DNA from: a bacterium | GTDB lineage: Bacteria > Patescibacteriota > Saccharimonadia > Saccharimonadales > Saccharimonadaceae | Length of the DNA stretch: 64,000 bases | NCBI GenBank assembly: GCA_004561445.1 | Contig: SFVX01000001.1 | Location: 186,001 to 250,000 of the forward strand | Reading direction: 5' to 3' | Part shown: piece by piece, positions 33,323 through 41,818 of the stretch | How the letters are laid out: each line of letters begins with the position of its first letter | How positions within the stretch are numbered: the first letter of the stretch is position 1 | Program-made: the position numbers and the translations under genes | The notes under the pieces: generated by a model | The model's input: the letters and a program-made list of their open reading frames with translations, nothing else | Database searches by the model: none | Told to the model about the DNA's origin: nothing

Positions 33323-34394
33323 TTGGTTTAAAATCTTTCTTGTTAACAGAGTAGCGCCAGGCGCGGCTATTATCTACGATGACGAAGTAGCTAGTGTCGC
33401 GGACCTTGTAGTGGTTAATTGGGAGATGGATGGAATTATAGACATCGAGTAACTGGTCGAAGTCGTCAACGTCGGCAATGGCTACGCCACGGAAAGCTGG
33501 AGCTTTTTTGATACTAACGATAATGCCGTCATAGGCCGAGAGGAGCTTGCGAACATTTTCTTCATATGGGAATTTGTGGTTGCGGTAGCGATCGGCATAA
33601 ATGTAAGCGACAAGCACGGCACCCGAGAGCAAAACAACGAGAATCGAGAAGAATGCGATAGCGACGTGTCTAAAATCCATGTGATCCGGGATTTCGCGCA
33701 TGGTGGCTAGACTGTTATTTTTGACGGCAGTCTTAGCTTCGACGGAAGAATTGCTGGCGATCGGAATAGTAAAGTCTAAGCGTGTGCCAAAATCGGTGGC
33801 CTTGGCGAAGTTTTTCGGTTTGAGTTGGCCAGAGATAACGAGCGCAACATTGAGCGAGCCTTGCAAGGCAACACCGCGAGCGTCCGCCTCGAGCACGCGA
33901 AGTTGAGCGACATAGTTTTCGTAGGTAAGCTTGGTCGTGGCCGAAATGTCGGCGCTTTGACCGTCAATATGGAGCGTGTATTTGTCGGCGATTTCGGCCG
34001 GTTTGCTAGTCCAGACCTCGGAGCGCACACTGCCCTCAACTTTGCTAGCGTTCGAGACAGCAACGAGTTGATAGGTGAGGTCGCCCACGACAGGCTGGTC
34101 AAAATTAATCGTGTAATTATAATCGAGGTCGATTGTGTTAATGAGACTGGTCGGATAGCTACGGTTGACAGAGCCCTGAATATAGCTTTCGGCGTAACTG
34201 TTATTTGGGAGAAGATTGACTCTATAGTCGATTTTGGAGGCGGACTCGTCGTAATTTAGCACGCGCTCACCCTTATCACAAAACGCGTAAACTGTGCCGA
34301 TAGAGCCAATTAGGAACAATGCGGCAGCTAGAGTAAGTCCGAAACGCGTAAACGTGATAGCGTGATTTTCGATAAATTCTTTTATTTGTTGCAT
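33306..34394 (-). CDS. DUF5305-like membrane protein (copy 1)
   Basis: 362 residues. There is an N-terminal membrane helix (about 18-38) and an outside beta-rich domain (40-240) opening with YDESASKIDYRVNLLPNNSY. A second helix (about 245-270) leads to a cytosolic domain (VDDFDQLLDVYNSIHLPINHYKVRDTSYFVIVDNSRAWRYSV). The pattern fits DUF5305, a family of unknown function often near Ser/His signal peptidases. It is paralogous to 38001-39074 over the whole length, with the best match in the cytosolic tail. It lies between the SipW-type peptidase and the Hint protein; AAAGGAAAATAA overlaps the previous stop. Confidence 0.78.
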   Translation of the reverse strand: MQQIKEFIENHAITFTRFGLTLAAALFLIGSIGTVYAFCDKGERVLNYDESASKIDYRVNLLPNNSYAESYIQGSVNRSYPTSLINTIDLDYNYTINFDQPVVGDLTYQLVAVSNASKVEGSVRSEVWTSKPAEIADKYTLHIDGQSADISATTKLTYENYVAQLRVLEADARGVALQGSLNVALVISGQLKPKNFAKATDFGTRLDFTIPIASNSSVEAKTAVKNNSLATMREIPDHMDFRHVAIAFFSILVVLLSGAVLVAYIYADRYRNHKFPYEENVRKLLSAYDGIIVSIKKAPAFRGVAIADVDDFDQLLDVYNSIHLPINHYKVRDTSYFVIVDNSRAWRYSVNKKDFKPSEKTN

Positions 34395-35549
34395 TTATTT
34401 TCCTTTGTTAAATATCTCTTTTAGCCAAACGGTTGGGTAACCGATAAATTTACCAACTAGGTCGACGCGGCCGATAACTTCCCTACCGTTTACTTCGACA
34501 GCATCGGGATCATCATTGGCATCACCCTGAGTTGTAAAATAATATTCGCCCTCGCGCAGCTCCATCGAGATTGCGCGGTGCGTAACGATGCGACTATCCT
34601 TTCTAAAAACTAGTATATCACCAATTTTGATTTCGCTTGCGTCTAGTTTCTCGATAAGAACAGCGTCGCCACGTGCAAAGGTCGGGAGCATAGAGTTTGA
34701 TGCAATCGCGATAAGTTGATGGCGGAAGATGCCGGCAGTCAAGACGGTGAGGATGATGGCGGTGACGAGAATTGGAATAATGATAGCTATATAACTTGGT
34801 CTTTTGCCACGACCGTTTTCGTATTCGACGCCGCTGTACTTGATGACGCTTAGCATAATCGTAAATGGCAGGATGAGGTTGGTGACGGCGTATAGGTAGT
34901 CGCCGAGGTTTGGCACGATAGGAATAAGGTAAGGATAAAGTAAAATACTGAGGCGATAGACGAGGTTTGGTAAGAGACCGACGCGGTAAACAATAAAGCT
35001 TGAGAGCGATTCGCGCGCTAGGATAGGTAGAAATATGGTCGAAGTGAAGATGAAGAGCTGTTCGGCGGTTTGTGGGACGGAATTTGAGAGATTAATGAAT
35101 AAATAAGTTATACAAGTTAGCGTTGTAAATATTACAACAGCTGGTTTGGTTTTATTGATGGGCGCAACGATAATATAGCGCAAAAGCTCAATTACGATAG
35201 TTAAAATGAGCGTCGGCAGGAAATTTGCGAAGAAATTTTGTGTCGAAGTGATGGAATAGCCACGATTGAAGCCTAAAAAGAGGCCTAAAAGATAAATAAT
35301 AATACCATAACAGATAAGTTTGATGATAACGCTGCGAGTTAACATGTCGCGCGCAAAATGGCCGTCTTTACGAAGGCCGAGTAGATGAATGGCGGCGAAT
35401 AAAAAAATACTGATCGCAACGACAAGCAGCCAGGTTTTTAGGATGGTGTTTAGATTTTGGCCAAGACCAAAAATTGCCAGCAAGGCAACCAAAAAGCTAG
35501 CGCAAAGTGCATAAATAGCTTTTTGGTTACCTTTGGTAATGGCTGGCAT
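34395..35549 (-). CDS. Polytopic SipW-type signal peptidase (Ser/His, S26B-like)
   Basis: 384 residues from the ATG at 35549; a TTG four codons upstream is possible. The first roughly 275 residues contain about nine membrane helices. The C-terminal catalytic domain has Ser286 in IASNSMLPTFARGDAVLIE and His324 in DSRIVTHRAI, then TTQGDANDDPD and IGRVDLVGKFIGYP. A His base in place of Lys marks the ER/archaeal/SipW type. SipW proteins process TasA-like substrates, which lie directly upstream. The long membrane domain is far larger than in Bacillus SipW and is unexplained. Confidence 0.85.
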   Translation of the reverse strand: MPAITKGNQKAIYALCASFLVALLAIFGLGQNLNTILKTWLLVVAISIFLFAAIHLLGLRKDGHFARDMLTRSVIIKLICYGIIIYLLGLFLGFNRGYSITSTQNFFANFLPTLILTIVIELLRYIIVAPINKTKPAVVIFTTLTCITYLFINLSNSVPQTAEQLFIFTSTIFLPILARESLSSFIVYRVGLLPNLVYRLSILLYPYLIPIVPNLGDYLYAVTNLILPFTIMLSVIKYSGVEYENGRGKRPSYIAIIIPILVTAIILTVLTAGIFRHQLIAIASNSMLPTFARGDAVLIEKLDASEIKIGDILVFRKDSRIVTHRAISMELREGEYYFTTQGDANDDPDAVEVNGREVIGRVDLVGKFIGYPTVWLKEIFNKGK

Positions 35550-35563
35550 TTTTTCTCGCAAGA

Positions 35564-36115
35564 TTATTTAGCTTGATTGTAGACTAGTTGCAAGCTAAGA
35601 TCGACGTCAACATTCTCTGATGGAAGATCGGCGGAGTTGGCTGGCGCAACGTATTCGACGCGAACCACAACATCGGCATTATTGCCAACGTTCAAAGCAG
35701 TGCTTAGCGTGGCATTCGAGCTAGTATAGGGGGTGCCAGCATAGTTGACAGTGTAAGTGAGATACTTGCTCTGCTCGGGTGCGAGCGCGGACATATTTAG
35801 CTGATTTAGCACGGCATTGAAGGTACCGTCATTGACAGCCTTAATAGTGAAGGCGCAAAAATCACCCGGCTTCTTGAGCGTTGAGTTAAATTGCACGTTG
35901 GTGCCGGTAATAGCGTTGACAGTAACCGTTTGCGAGCCATCAACGGTTCTATAAGAATTTTCGTCAAAGTGAATGCTCCACTTGTTCTTCTCTACAGTGA
36001 CGGTTCCCTCGATGTTGAGTTGCTGCGTGTAAGCAGCAAAACCGATTCCCATAGAGAGAACAGCGAGTGCAAGGACGAAAATTGCAATAAGTTGTGTTTG
36101 CTTTTGCTTTTTCAT
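35564..36115 (-). CDS. TasA/camelysin-like fibre subunit (copy 1)
   Basis: 183 residues. The signal segment (about 8-28) ends SMGIGFAAYTQQLNIEGTVTV, the SipW-dependent signal type. A beta-rich domain follows with WSIHFDENSY, LKKPGDFCAFTIKAVNDGTFNAVL, YLTYTVNYAGTPY and NADVVVRVEYV. This resembles TasA/CalY fibre proteins of biofilms. It has its own promoter and AAGGAAAGT before the ATG, and heads the unit with the peptidase, DUF5305 and Hint genes. It is paralogous to 39103-39666. Confidence 0.83.
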   Translation of the reverse strand: MKKQKQTQLIAIFVLALAVLSMGIGFAAYTQQLNIEGTVTVEKNKWSIHFDENSYRTVDGSQTVTVNAITGTNVQFNSTLKKPGDFCAFTIKAVNDGTFNAVLNQLNMSALAPEQSKYLTYTVNYAGTPYTSSNATLSTALNVGNNADVVVRVEYVAPANSADLPSENVDVDLSLQLVYNQAK

Positions 36116-36149
36116 ACTTTCCTTTTTTGTTTTTAGATTTTACACGATT

Positions 36150-36179
36150 ATTTTAACATAAGTGGCATAGAAAATGCAA
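36150..36179 (-). promoter_or_regulatory. Promoter of TasA-like copy 1
   Basis: TTGCAT, 18 bp ending CTTATGT, TAAAAT. Very similar to the promoter of copy 2. Confidence 0.7.
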
Positions 36180-36195
36180 ATTTTTAGCGATAGAT

Positions 36196-36201
36196 TATAA
36201 T
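36196..36201 (+). promoter_or_regulatory. -10 of leaderless methyltransferase mRNA
   Basis: TATAAT then agaaat (6 nt) and ATG at 36208. Confidence 0.6.
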
Positions 36202-36207
36202 AGAAAT

Positions 36208-36735
36208 ATGAATATTTTGGCGGTGCTTGGCTGGACGATTTTTGGACTGTTTTTCTTATTTGCACTGTTTGCGTTTACGGGGGCGCCTTATGTGCCGACA
36301 TTGAGTCGTGAGATTGAGCAAGCTTTTCGCAAATTATATAAGCTCGGGCCGCGCGATGTATTGGTGGATCTGGGGTCGGGAGATGGCACAGTACTACTTG
36401 CGGGCGCAAAATGTGGCACTAAGGTTTTTGGCGTGGAGCTGAATCCGATTTTGGTCTGGATTTCGAGGTTTAGGCTGAGAAATTTTAAGCGCGCCAAGGT
36501 GGAGCTGGGGAATATTTTTAGTTATCGCTTCCCCGATGATACGACAGTAGTTTATCTGTTCGGCGAAGATAGAGATATTAGAAAGTTTGCGAAGAAAATC
36601 CAAGATGAGAGTGTGCGACTGGGGCGCCCACTCTTTGTGATTTCGCAAGGGTTTAAAATACCTGGGCTTAAAGAATTAGGGGCCGAGCGCGCATTTTTCT
36701 TGTTTAAGATAGATGCTAATTCTCGGTTTGAGTGA
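36208..36735 (+). CDS. Membrane-anchored SAM methyltransferase
   Basis: 175 residues. There is one N-terminal membrane helix (about 3-27), then a compact class I methyltransferase with motif I DVLVDLGSGDGTVLLAGAKCG and acidic strand-2 end GVELNPIL. The layout is like the FAM173/ATPSCKMT protein-lysine methyltransferases; the target is unknown. Its 3' end overlaps the convergent gene at 36716 by 20 bp, and no terminator separates them. It is the only plus-strand gene inside the fibre locus. Confidence 0.8.
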   Translation: MNILAVLGWTIFGLFFLFALFAFTGAPYVPTLSREIEQAFRKLYKLGPRDVLVDLGSGDGTVLLAGAKCGTKVFGVELNPILVWISRFRLRNFKRAKVELGNIFSYRFPDDTTVVYLFGEDRDIRKFAKKIQDESVRLGRPLFVISQGFKIPGLKELGAERAFFLFKIDANSRFE

Positions 36736-37939
36736 GTGGCTTATACTCAATTACGCCAGACGGGGCGCGAGCATATTCCTCATCAGTGACAGCGCGGAAA
36801 CGGTTACCGGTATATCCCGCCATAAAACCTTTGAAAGCTTGGTAACTTTTCTCATTTTCTAGGTCCCAGACGCGCTCGTAGTTATTTTGCGAGTCGATAT
36901 ATTTTTGACGAATTAAATCATAGTTGACGCTACGATTTTTCCAAAGTTTGGCGATATTATTAGCGCTTTCTTTTAACATATCGTTAGGACTTGCGGCATT
37001 TTCATCCCAGGTTTCCGTTTCGATAACCGATTGATTAAACTCGTCAGTAAACTTTAGCGACTTGAGTGACTTGATTAAACTAGGTTGATAAGCGACCAGC
37101 TGATCTTCTGGCGTCGTAATAAAGGCCGCACCATAGACAATGTAGTAGCCGGCAATATCGGAAGAGTTGTAATTTATGACAGTGCCAGTAAATATACCCT
37201 CACCACGCTTGTCGTCCGGGTTTGCAATATCTTCGGTTGTAAAAGTTGCGCGCAGAGTCGTATCGTCTTTAGCTTGAGTGTCAAAGCTAGTATTGTTTTG
37301 TGAGATATCGGTTTTGGTGAAGTCTGTGAGCTTTGGAAAATGGAAATCCGCAAATTCTACCTTGTAGGATTGAATATTATCAGTGTAGGCGTTAAAGCTA
37401 GTATAGAAGCTTTCAACATCGCCGAGGCGAATGACGGGGGCATATGCGTAAACGCCGTATTTATCCGAGTCGACATTAGCGTAACGCTGGTAAACATTGC
37501 GTTCATCATAGTTGCGCATGAGCGGCTTCGATTGAAGCTGATAATAAATGCCGAAGCGTTTGTCGTCTGGATTATAGGCGTAGATGGCAGTAGTCTCAGC
37601 CTGCCCCGTAGTTTCGACTTTCCAGCCTTCAGGAATTTTCATTGAGAAGTTTTCGTCCGTATAATCAACGAGATTGACTGAGTTGTCTATCTCGGTAATC
37701 TTAATCTCCTCGTCTGAAAAGTAAACGATTTGCGCTTCATTATACTTACGATAGACATAAGTGCCAATAAAAATCAAAAGTAGCACCATTAGAATGGCGA
37801 TTCTCTTCAGGGAGGCTTGCTGATGCGGGGCTAAATTATGATATTTAGTACGAAGTTTTGCAAAAAGTGTGCTTTTAGAATCTTTTTGTTTCTTCGTGGA
37901 AGCACGAGAAGCCGAGTTGGTCTTTTGACTTTTTGGCAT
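36716..37939 (-). CDS. Membrane-anchored extracellular protein of unknown function
   Basis: 407 residues: a basic Ser/Lys-rich cytosolic tail (1-45), one membrane helix (about 47-64) and a large outside domain. The outside part begins near DYTDENFSMKIPEGWKVETTG, a pattern common to PsbP-like and lipoprotein folds, and has no enzyme motif that I recognise. It sits between the two TasA/DUF5305 pairs, so a structural or accessory surface role is possible. The start is leaderless: TTGACG, 17 bp, TAATAT, 6 nt, ATG. Confidence 0.7.
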   Translation of the reverse strand: MPKSQKTNSASRASTKKQKDSKSTLFAKLRTKYHNLAPHQQASLKRIAILMVLLLIFIGTYVYRKYNEAQIVYFSDEEIKITEIDNSVNLVDYTDENFSMKIPEGWKVETTGQAETTAIYAYNPDDKRFGIYYQLQSKPLMRNYDERNVYQRYANVDSDKYGVYAYAPVIRLGDVESFYTSFNAYTDNIQSYKVEFADFHFPKLTDFTKTDISQNNTSFDTQAKDDTTLRATFTTEDIANPDDKRGEGIFTGTVINYNSSDIAGYYIVYGAAFITTPEDQLVAYQPSLIKSLKSLKFTDEFNQSVIETETWDENAASPNDMLKESANNIAKLWKNRSVNYDLIRQKYIDSQNNYERVWDLENEKSYQAFKGFMAGYTGNRFRAVTDEEYARAPSGVIEYKPLTQTEN

Positions 37940-37945
37940 TTTATT

Positions 37946-37974
37946 ATATTAACATTTTTTCGCGTTCTCGTCAA
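37946..37974 (-). promoter_or_regulatory. Promoter of the 36716-37939 gene (leaderless)
   Basis: TTGACG (37969-37974), 17 bp, TAATAT (37946-37951), then 6 nt to the ATG. Confidence 0.65.
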
Positions 37975-38000
37975 ATTAACGATAGCTTTTTGATGCAAAA

Positions 38001-39074
38001 TTATTTTTTATGTTTTAAACGACGGATCTTATAGTCGGAAGCAGTTAAAGTGTAGCGCCAAGCATTACGCTCGCTCAAGACAACAAAGTGACTGGCGGTT
38101 TTGGTTTGATAAAAGTTAATTGGTTGATGTACGGTGTTATATGCGTCTAAAAGTTCATCGAAATCTGTAACTTCATGAATCTTATAGCTTTTAAGTTCGA
38201 GTGGCGAACGCAAATCAACCAAAATATCATCATAAGCAGAGCGAATTTTTTGAACACTATATTCATAATAATGCTTAGTGTTATATGCGTGGTACGACTG
38301 ATAGGCGAGAAGCGCCAGGATTAGCGATGCGACGAACGATGCAATACTAAACAAGCGCGCAAAAAGCTTAAAACTATTATCGATGCTAACAACAGTGCGA
38401 TAGTTTTTATTAACATTGTCGCCAGACTCCACTGTGGCTGCAATTCGAATGTCGTGTTTCGTAAGCGGAAGTTCGAGACGAAGCGCAGAGTCGAAATCAA
38501 CATATTTCAGAAGATCATGGGTCGTGATTTTGCCATCAATGCGAAGCTCAACAGCTAGTGTGCCGTCAGCCGTACTAGATAGTTTACGAAAATCATCCAT
38601 GATTTGAACATAGTTGTCGTAGTCGATATTAATATCTTCGCTAATATCTAGCTTTGACGAATTCTCGATGGATTTAGTTTTAACCTCGGTTAGCGGATAT
38701 TCGCGAGCACCAAATTCATAACTACCACCATCGGAATTTTCAGTCGCAGTAACCGTAGCGACTAGCTGATAAGATAAATCGCCAGAAACCGGCGACGAAA
38801 AATCTGCCACATAATTATAGTTTGCGGTAATATATTCGATTAGATACGCCACGTAGACATCACGACGCGCACAATTACCGATGAGCGGGCTACTATTTTC
38901 GAAGCTACAGACTTCGTAATCGATTTTACTCTTTGAGTCATCGTAACTTAAACTGACAGTTTTGTCTGTATGAAAACCATAAAAACAGGAGAGCATGCCA
39001 ACGATTACTAACGCAACAGACGCAAAGATCAGGCCGGGATGGCGCGTATCTTTTTGACGTAGCTTTCGTGTCAT
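38001..39074 (-). CDS. DUF5305-like membrane protein (copy 2)
   Basis: 357 residues with the same plan as copy 1: a membrane helix (about 14-34), an outside beta-rich domain beginning YDDSKSKIDYEVCSFEN, a second helix (about 240-262) and a cytosolic domain (VTDFDELLDAYNTVHQPINFYQTKTASHFVVLSERNAWRYTL). Two extra Cys pairs in the outside domain (VCSF, GNCARR) are absent in copy 1. GGAGGAG precedes the ATG, and it follows TasA-like copy 2 by 28 bp. Confidence 0.78.
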   Translation of the reverse strand: MTRKLRQKDTRHPGLIFASVALVIVGMLSCFYGFHTDKTVSLSYDDSKSKIDYEVCSFENSSPLIGNCARRDVYVAYLIEYITANYNYVADFSSPVSGDLSYQLVATVTATENSDGGSYEFGAREYPLTEVKTKSIENSSKLDISEDINIDYDNYVQIMDDFRKLSSTADGTLAVELRIDGKITTHDLLKYVDFDSALRLELPLTKHDIRIAATVESGDNVNKNYRTVVSIDNSFKLFARLFSIASFVASLILALLAYQSYHAYNTKHYYEYSVQKIRSAYDDILVDLRSPLELKSYKIHEVTDFDELLDAYNTVHQPINFYQTKTASHFVVLSERNAWRYTLTASDYKIRRLKHKK

Positions 39075-39102
39075 ACTCTCCTCCGTTTGATTCTGCTAGA
39101 TT

Positions 39103-39666
39103 TTAGCCCTGTTCGTAGCCAAGAGCAACTGAGAGGCTAACCTCGGTATCAGTAGCAGGAAGATCCTCGGCAGCAATATCACTGCGATAATCGACGCGAA
39201 CAATTACATTCTTGGCGTTGTTGCCGGTATTGTAATTAAGCACATCCATAATATTGGTAGCAGAAGAAGTGTATTCTGTACCATTATAGGAAACCGAGAA
39301 TTTGAGAAGCTTAGCCTCAGCTTCAGTAAGTTGAGTCATCGTGATACTTTTTAGAATGGCATCAAAAGTACCGTCATTGATAACGTCAACTGAAAAGGCG
39401 TAGTAGTCGCCAGGTTTATTGAGTTTTACTTTGAAATTGGCAGTAGTAGTAGCGGTATCAAGGGTGAGATTTTCACCAGTGACGGAGCCGGCGACCTCTT
39501 GAAGGCTATTTTTTTTAAAGTGGACGCTCCACTTATTAGTGCCAACCGTTGCAGTACCGTTGATATTAAGTGTCTGAGCATAGGCGGCAAAGCCCACAGA
39601 CATAAACAATACTGCAAAAGCCAAGACGCCAATGAGAGCAACTTGGATATTCTTTTGTTTTTGCAT
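39103..39666 (-). CDS. TasA/camelysin-like fibre subunit (copy 2)
   Basis: 187 residues. The signal ends GFAAYAQTLNINGTATV. The mature part parallels copy 1: WSVHFKKNS, KLNKPGDYYAFSVDVINDGTFDAIL, FSVSYNGTEYTSS, NVIVRVDYRSD and DTEVSLSVAL. Copy 2 lacks a signal peptidase gene of its own and would depend on the enzyme at 34395-35549. AAAGGAACACT precedes the ATG. It forms an operon with DUF5305 copy 2. Confidence 0.83.
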   Translation of the reverse strand: MQKQKNIQVALIGVLAFAVLFMSVGFAAYAQTLNINGTATVGTNKWSVHFKKNSLQEVAGSVTGENLTLDTATTTANFKVKLNKPGDYYAFSVDVINDGTFDAILKSITMTQLTEAEAKLLKFSVSYNGTEYTSSATNIMDVLNYNTGNNAKNVIVRVDYRSDIAAEDLPATDTEVSLSVALGYEQG

Positions 39667-39701
39667 AGTGTTCCTTTTTTATTTTATAGACCTTTGACGT
39701 G

Positions 39702-39730
39702 ATTTTAACATAAGAAGTATAATTTTGCAA
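39702..39730 (-). promoter_or_regulatory. Promoter of TasA-like copy 2
   Basis: TTGCAA, 17 bp ending CTTATGT, TAAAAT, matching copy 1 over the 3' spacer and -10. Confidence 0.75.
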
Positions 39731-39760
39731 GAAAAAAGCGCAAATGGCGCTAGATTGTTC

Positions 39761-39837
39761 TGGTACACCCAGTAGGGTTCGAACCTACGACCTTCTGTTC
39801 CGAAGACAGACGCTCTAATCCGCTGAGCTATGGGTGC
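39761..39837 (-). tRNA. tRNA-Arg (anticodon TCG)
   Basis: A 77-nt cloverleaf with encoded CCA. Acceptor GCACCCA/TGGGTGT (first pair G-U), anticodon stem TCTGT/ACAGA with loop CTTCGGA, T-arm GTAGGTTCGAACCCTAC. The promoter on the minus strand has TTAGCA, 17 bp, TATAAT (39847-39875). Confidence 0.93.
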
Positions 39838-39894
39838 GACATAGATATTATACCACTTTTGGCGAGCGATGCTAAGGGTATGCCTTCTATGCTG

Positions 39895-39900
39895 TATAAT
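39895..39900 (+). promoter_or_regulatory. -10 of leaderless murB
   Basis: TATAAT, then aaatat (6 nt) and ATG at 39907. Confidence 0.65.
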
Positions 39901-39906
39901 AAATAT

Positions 39907-40923
39907 ATGAATATACGCGAAAATGTCCCAATTTCTACTTTAACTACGATGCGACTCGGTGGCGCGGCCCGCTATGTGATCGACATTGACAAGGTCGAAG
40001 ATTTGTCGCAAGCTTATGCTTTTGCAAAAGAAAAGAATCTGCCAGTATATGTCTTGGGCAACGGAAGTAATATTATCGGGCGCGATGGCGGTTTTAATGG
40101 TGTGATTTTGGTCTGTAAATTGACAGGCATGGGCATTTTGCGCGAAGAAAAAGACGAGGCGGTGCAGCTTTATAGTTACAGTGGCGAGCTGCTCGACGAT
40201 TTTGTAACTTATGGCACCGAGATGGGCTATTCTGGCATGGAGGCGCTGAGTGCAATCCCGGGGACGGTGGGTGCGGCGCCAGTGCAGAATGTGGGCGCAT
40301 ATGGACAAGATATTTCGCAAAGCCTTGTCGAGGTGGAAGTTTTCGACACAGAAACGGGCGAGATTAAGACTTTGCCAAAAGACCAGTTAGAGCTTAGCTA
40401 TAGGCACAGCATTTTTAACCATGGTGAGCTCGTAGGAAGATACTTTATTACTAAAGTTGTAGTTGAGCTACATAAGGGTCACTTGACGCCGCCGTTTTAT
40501 AATTCCCTACAAGCTTACATCGACGAACATAGTATCATTGACTTTTCGCCAGATTCGATTCGCCAGTGTGTGCGCGCAGTACGCGAGTCGAAGTTGCCGG
40601 ATCCAGAGTTGATCGCAAGTAGTGGATCTTTCTTTAAGAACGTTTATCTTTCGCCGGAAGAAGCGGCGGGCGCCGAAGCGGCAGGGATTCCAGTTTGGGA
40701 TGGCGGCAAAGTGCCAAGCGGCTGGCTAATTGAACATGCCGGACTAAAAGGTCAAGAATTTCATGGCATGCGCGTATCTGACAAGGCAGCACTAGTACTA
40801 ATCAACGAAAGCGCCAAAAGTTATGCGGATCTCGCTGCGGCACGCGCAGAGATTATCAAGATTGTGAAAGATAAATTTGGCTTTACGCTCGAGCAAGAAC
40901 CGATGGAACTGGGAGACGAATAA
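39907..40923 (+). CDS. murB: UDP-N-acetylenolpyruvoylglucosamine reductase
   Basis: 338 residues from the ATG at 39907, picked from the 6-nt -10 spacing and because the protein then opens MNIRENVPISTLTTMRLGG, the normal MurB start. FAD-binding features are YVLGNGSNIIGRDGGFNGVIL and the GTVGAAPVQNVGAYGQDISQSL segment. YRHSIF and the later SSGSFFKN carry the catalytic Tyr/Ser region. It makes UDP-MurNAc, the step after MurA (57596-59137). Its TAA overlaps the folD start (TAATG). Confidence 0.95.
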   Translation: MNIRENVPISTLTTMRLGGAARYVIDIDKVEDLSQAYAFAKEKNLPVYVLGNGSNIIGRDGGFNGVILVCKLTGMGILREEKDEAVQLYSYSGELLDDFVTYGTEMGYSGMEALSAIPGTVGAAPVQNVGAYGQDISQSLVEVEVFDTETGEIKTLPKDQLELSYRHSIFNHGELVGRYFITKVVVELHKGHLTPPFYNSLQAYIDEHSIIDFSPDSIRQCVRAVRESKLPDPELIASSGSFFKNVYLSPEEAAGAEAAGIPVWDGGKVPSGWLIEHAGLKGQEFHGMRVSDKAALVLINESAKSYADLAAARAEIIKIVKDKFGFTLEQEPMELGDE

Positions 40924-41699
40924 TGAAAAGCTTAAACGGACGTGAGTTGGTTGGATATATTAAGGAACGCCAAGCTAAGCAGGTGCGATCCTTGCGTGGA
41001 CGTAAGATTCTTCCAAAATTAGCGATCTTCTACGACAATGACAGTCCAGTGATTGCAAAATATATGTCGCTAAAACAAAAATACGGCGACGATATCGGAA
41101 TTGCGGTTGAAGTTCAAAAGATTAATTCTAAAAATGCCGAGCAGCTACTAAAAGCTGCTGCCGGAGACGTCGCAACGACTGGCATTATCGTACAACTGCC
41201 ACTAGCCGAAGTCTCAATGAATGTGCTTGACTTAATTCCGATCGAGAAAGATGTGGATGGTCTGCGCGGCATGAGCGACACGGCAACTGCAATGGCTATT
41301 CATTGGCTTTTGACTGGATATGATATCGATATTAAGTCAAAGAAGATTGCAATTGTTGGACATGGCAAACTAGTTGGTGCTCCGCTTGAAAAAATGTGGC
41401 GCGAATCCGGTTACAATGTAACTGTTTTCGATAAAGGCGATGACATCTCAAAGCTTAACGAATACAATTTGATTGTAACAGCAACTGGCGTGCCGGGTCT
41501 AATCAAGAGCGAGATGGTGCAACCAGGGGCGGTAGTTGTAGACGCCGGTACCGCGAGCGAAGGCGGCGTAATCAAGGGCGACCTCGACGAGGCGGCACGC
41601 GAGCGCGACGACTTTATCGTAACACCGAAGATTGGCGGCGTCGGCCCATTAACAGTTGCGATGTTATTTGAAAAAGTCATCCAAGCAGCGTCGAAATAA
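40923..41699 (+). CDS. folD: FolD-type methylene-THF dehydrogenase/cyclohydrolase
   Basis: 258 residues. The catalytic Tyr-x3-Lys is in AKYMSLKQKYG, the folate-binding motif is GIIVQLPLAEV, and KDVDGL, the Rossmann turn GHGKLVGAPLEKM and TPKIGGVGPLTVAML follow. It interconverts methylene- and formyl-tetrahydrofolate. The classic GRSxxVGxP nucleotide loop is changed to GHGKLVGAP, so cofactor preference may differ. It is coupled to murB, and a strong terminator follows. Confidence 0.9.
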   Translation: MKSLNGRELVGYIKERQAKQVRSLRGRKILPKLAIFYDNDSPVIAKYMSLKQKYGDDIGIAVEVQKINSKNAEQLLKAAAGDVATTGIIVQLPLAEVSMNVLDLIPIEKDVDGLRGMSDTATAMAIHWLLTGYDIDIKSKKIAIVGHGKLVGAPLEKMWRESGYNVTVFDKGDDISKLNEYNLIVTATGVPGLIKSEMVQPGAVVVDAGTASEGGVIKGDLDEAARERDDFIVTPKIGGVGPLTVAMLFEKVIQAASK

Positions 41700-41730
41700 A
41701 ACTGCATTCTTGGCGCAAAATTACGCCAAC

Positions 41731-41763
41731 AAAAATACTCCAGATTGCTCTGGAGTATTTTTT
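41731..41763. terminator. Bidirectional terminator after folD
   Basis: 13-bp stem AAAAATACTCCAG/CTGGAGTATTTTT with 6-nt loop. A second small hairpin TTGGCG/CGCCAA lies at 41710-41729. Confidence 0.9.
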
Positions 41764-41818
41764 AGTTTTCCCGTCTGACTATGCTTCTCGGGAAGAAGTC
41801 TATACTAGGCGGTCAAAC

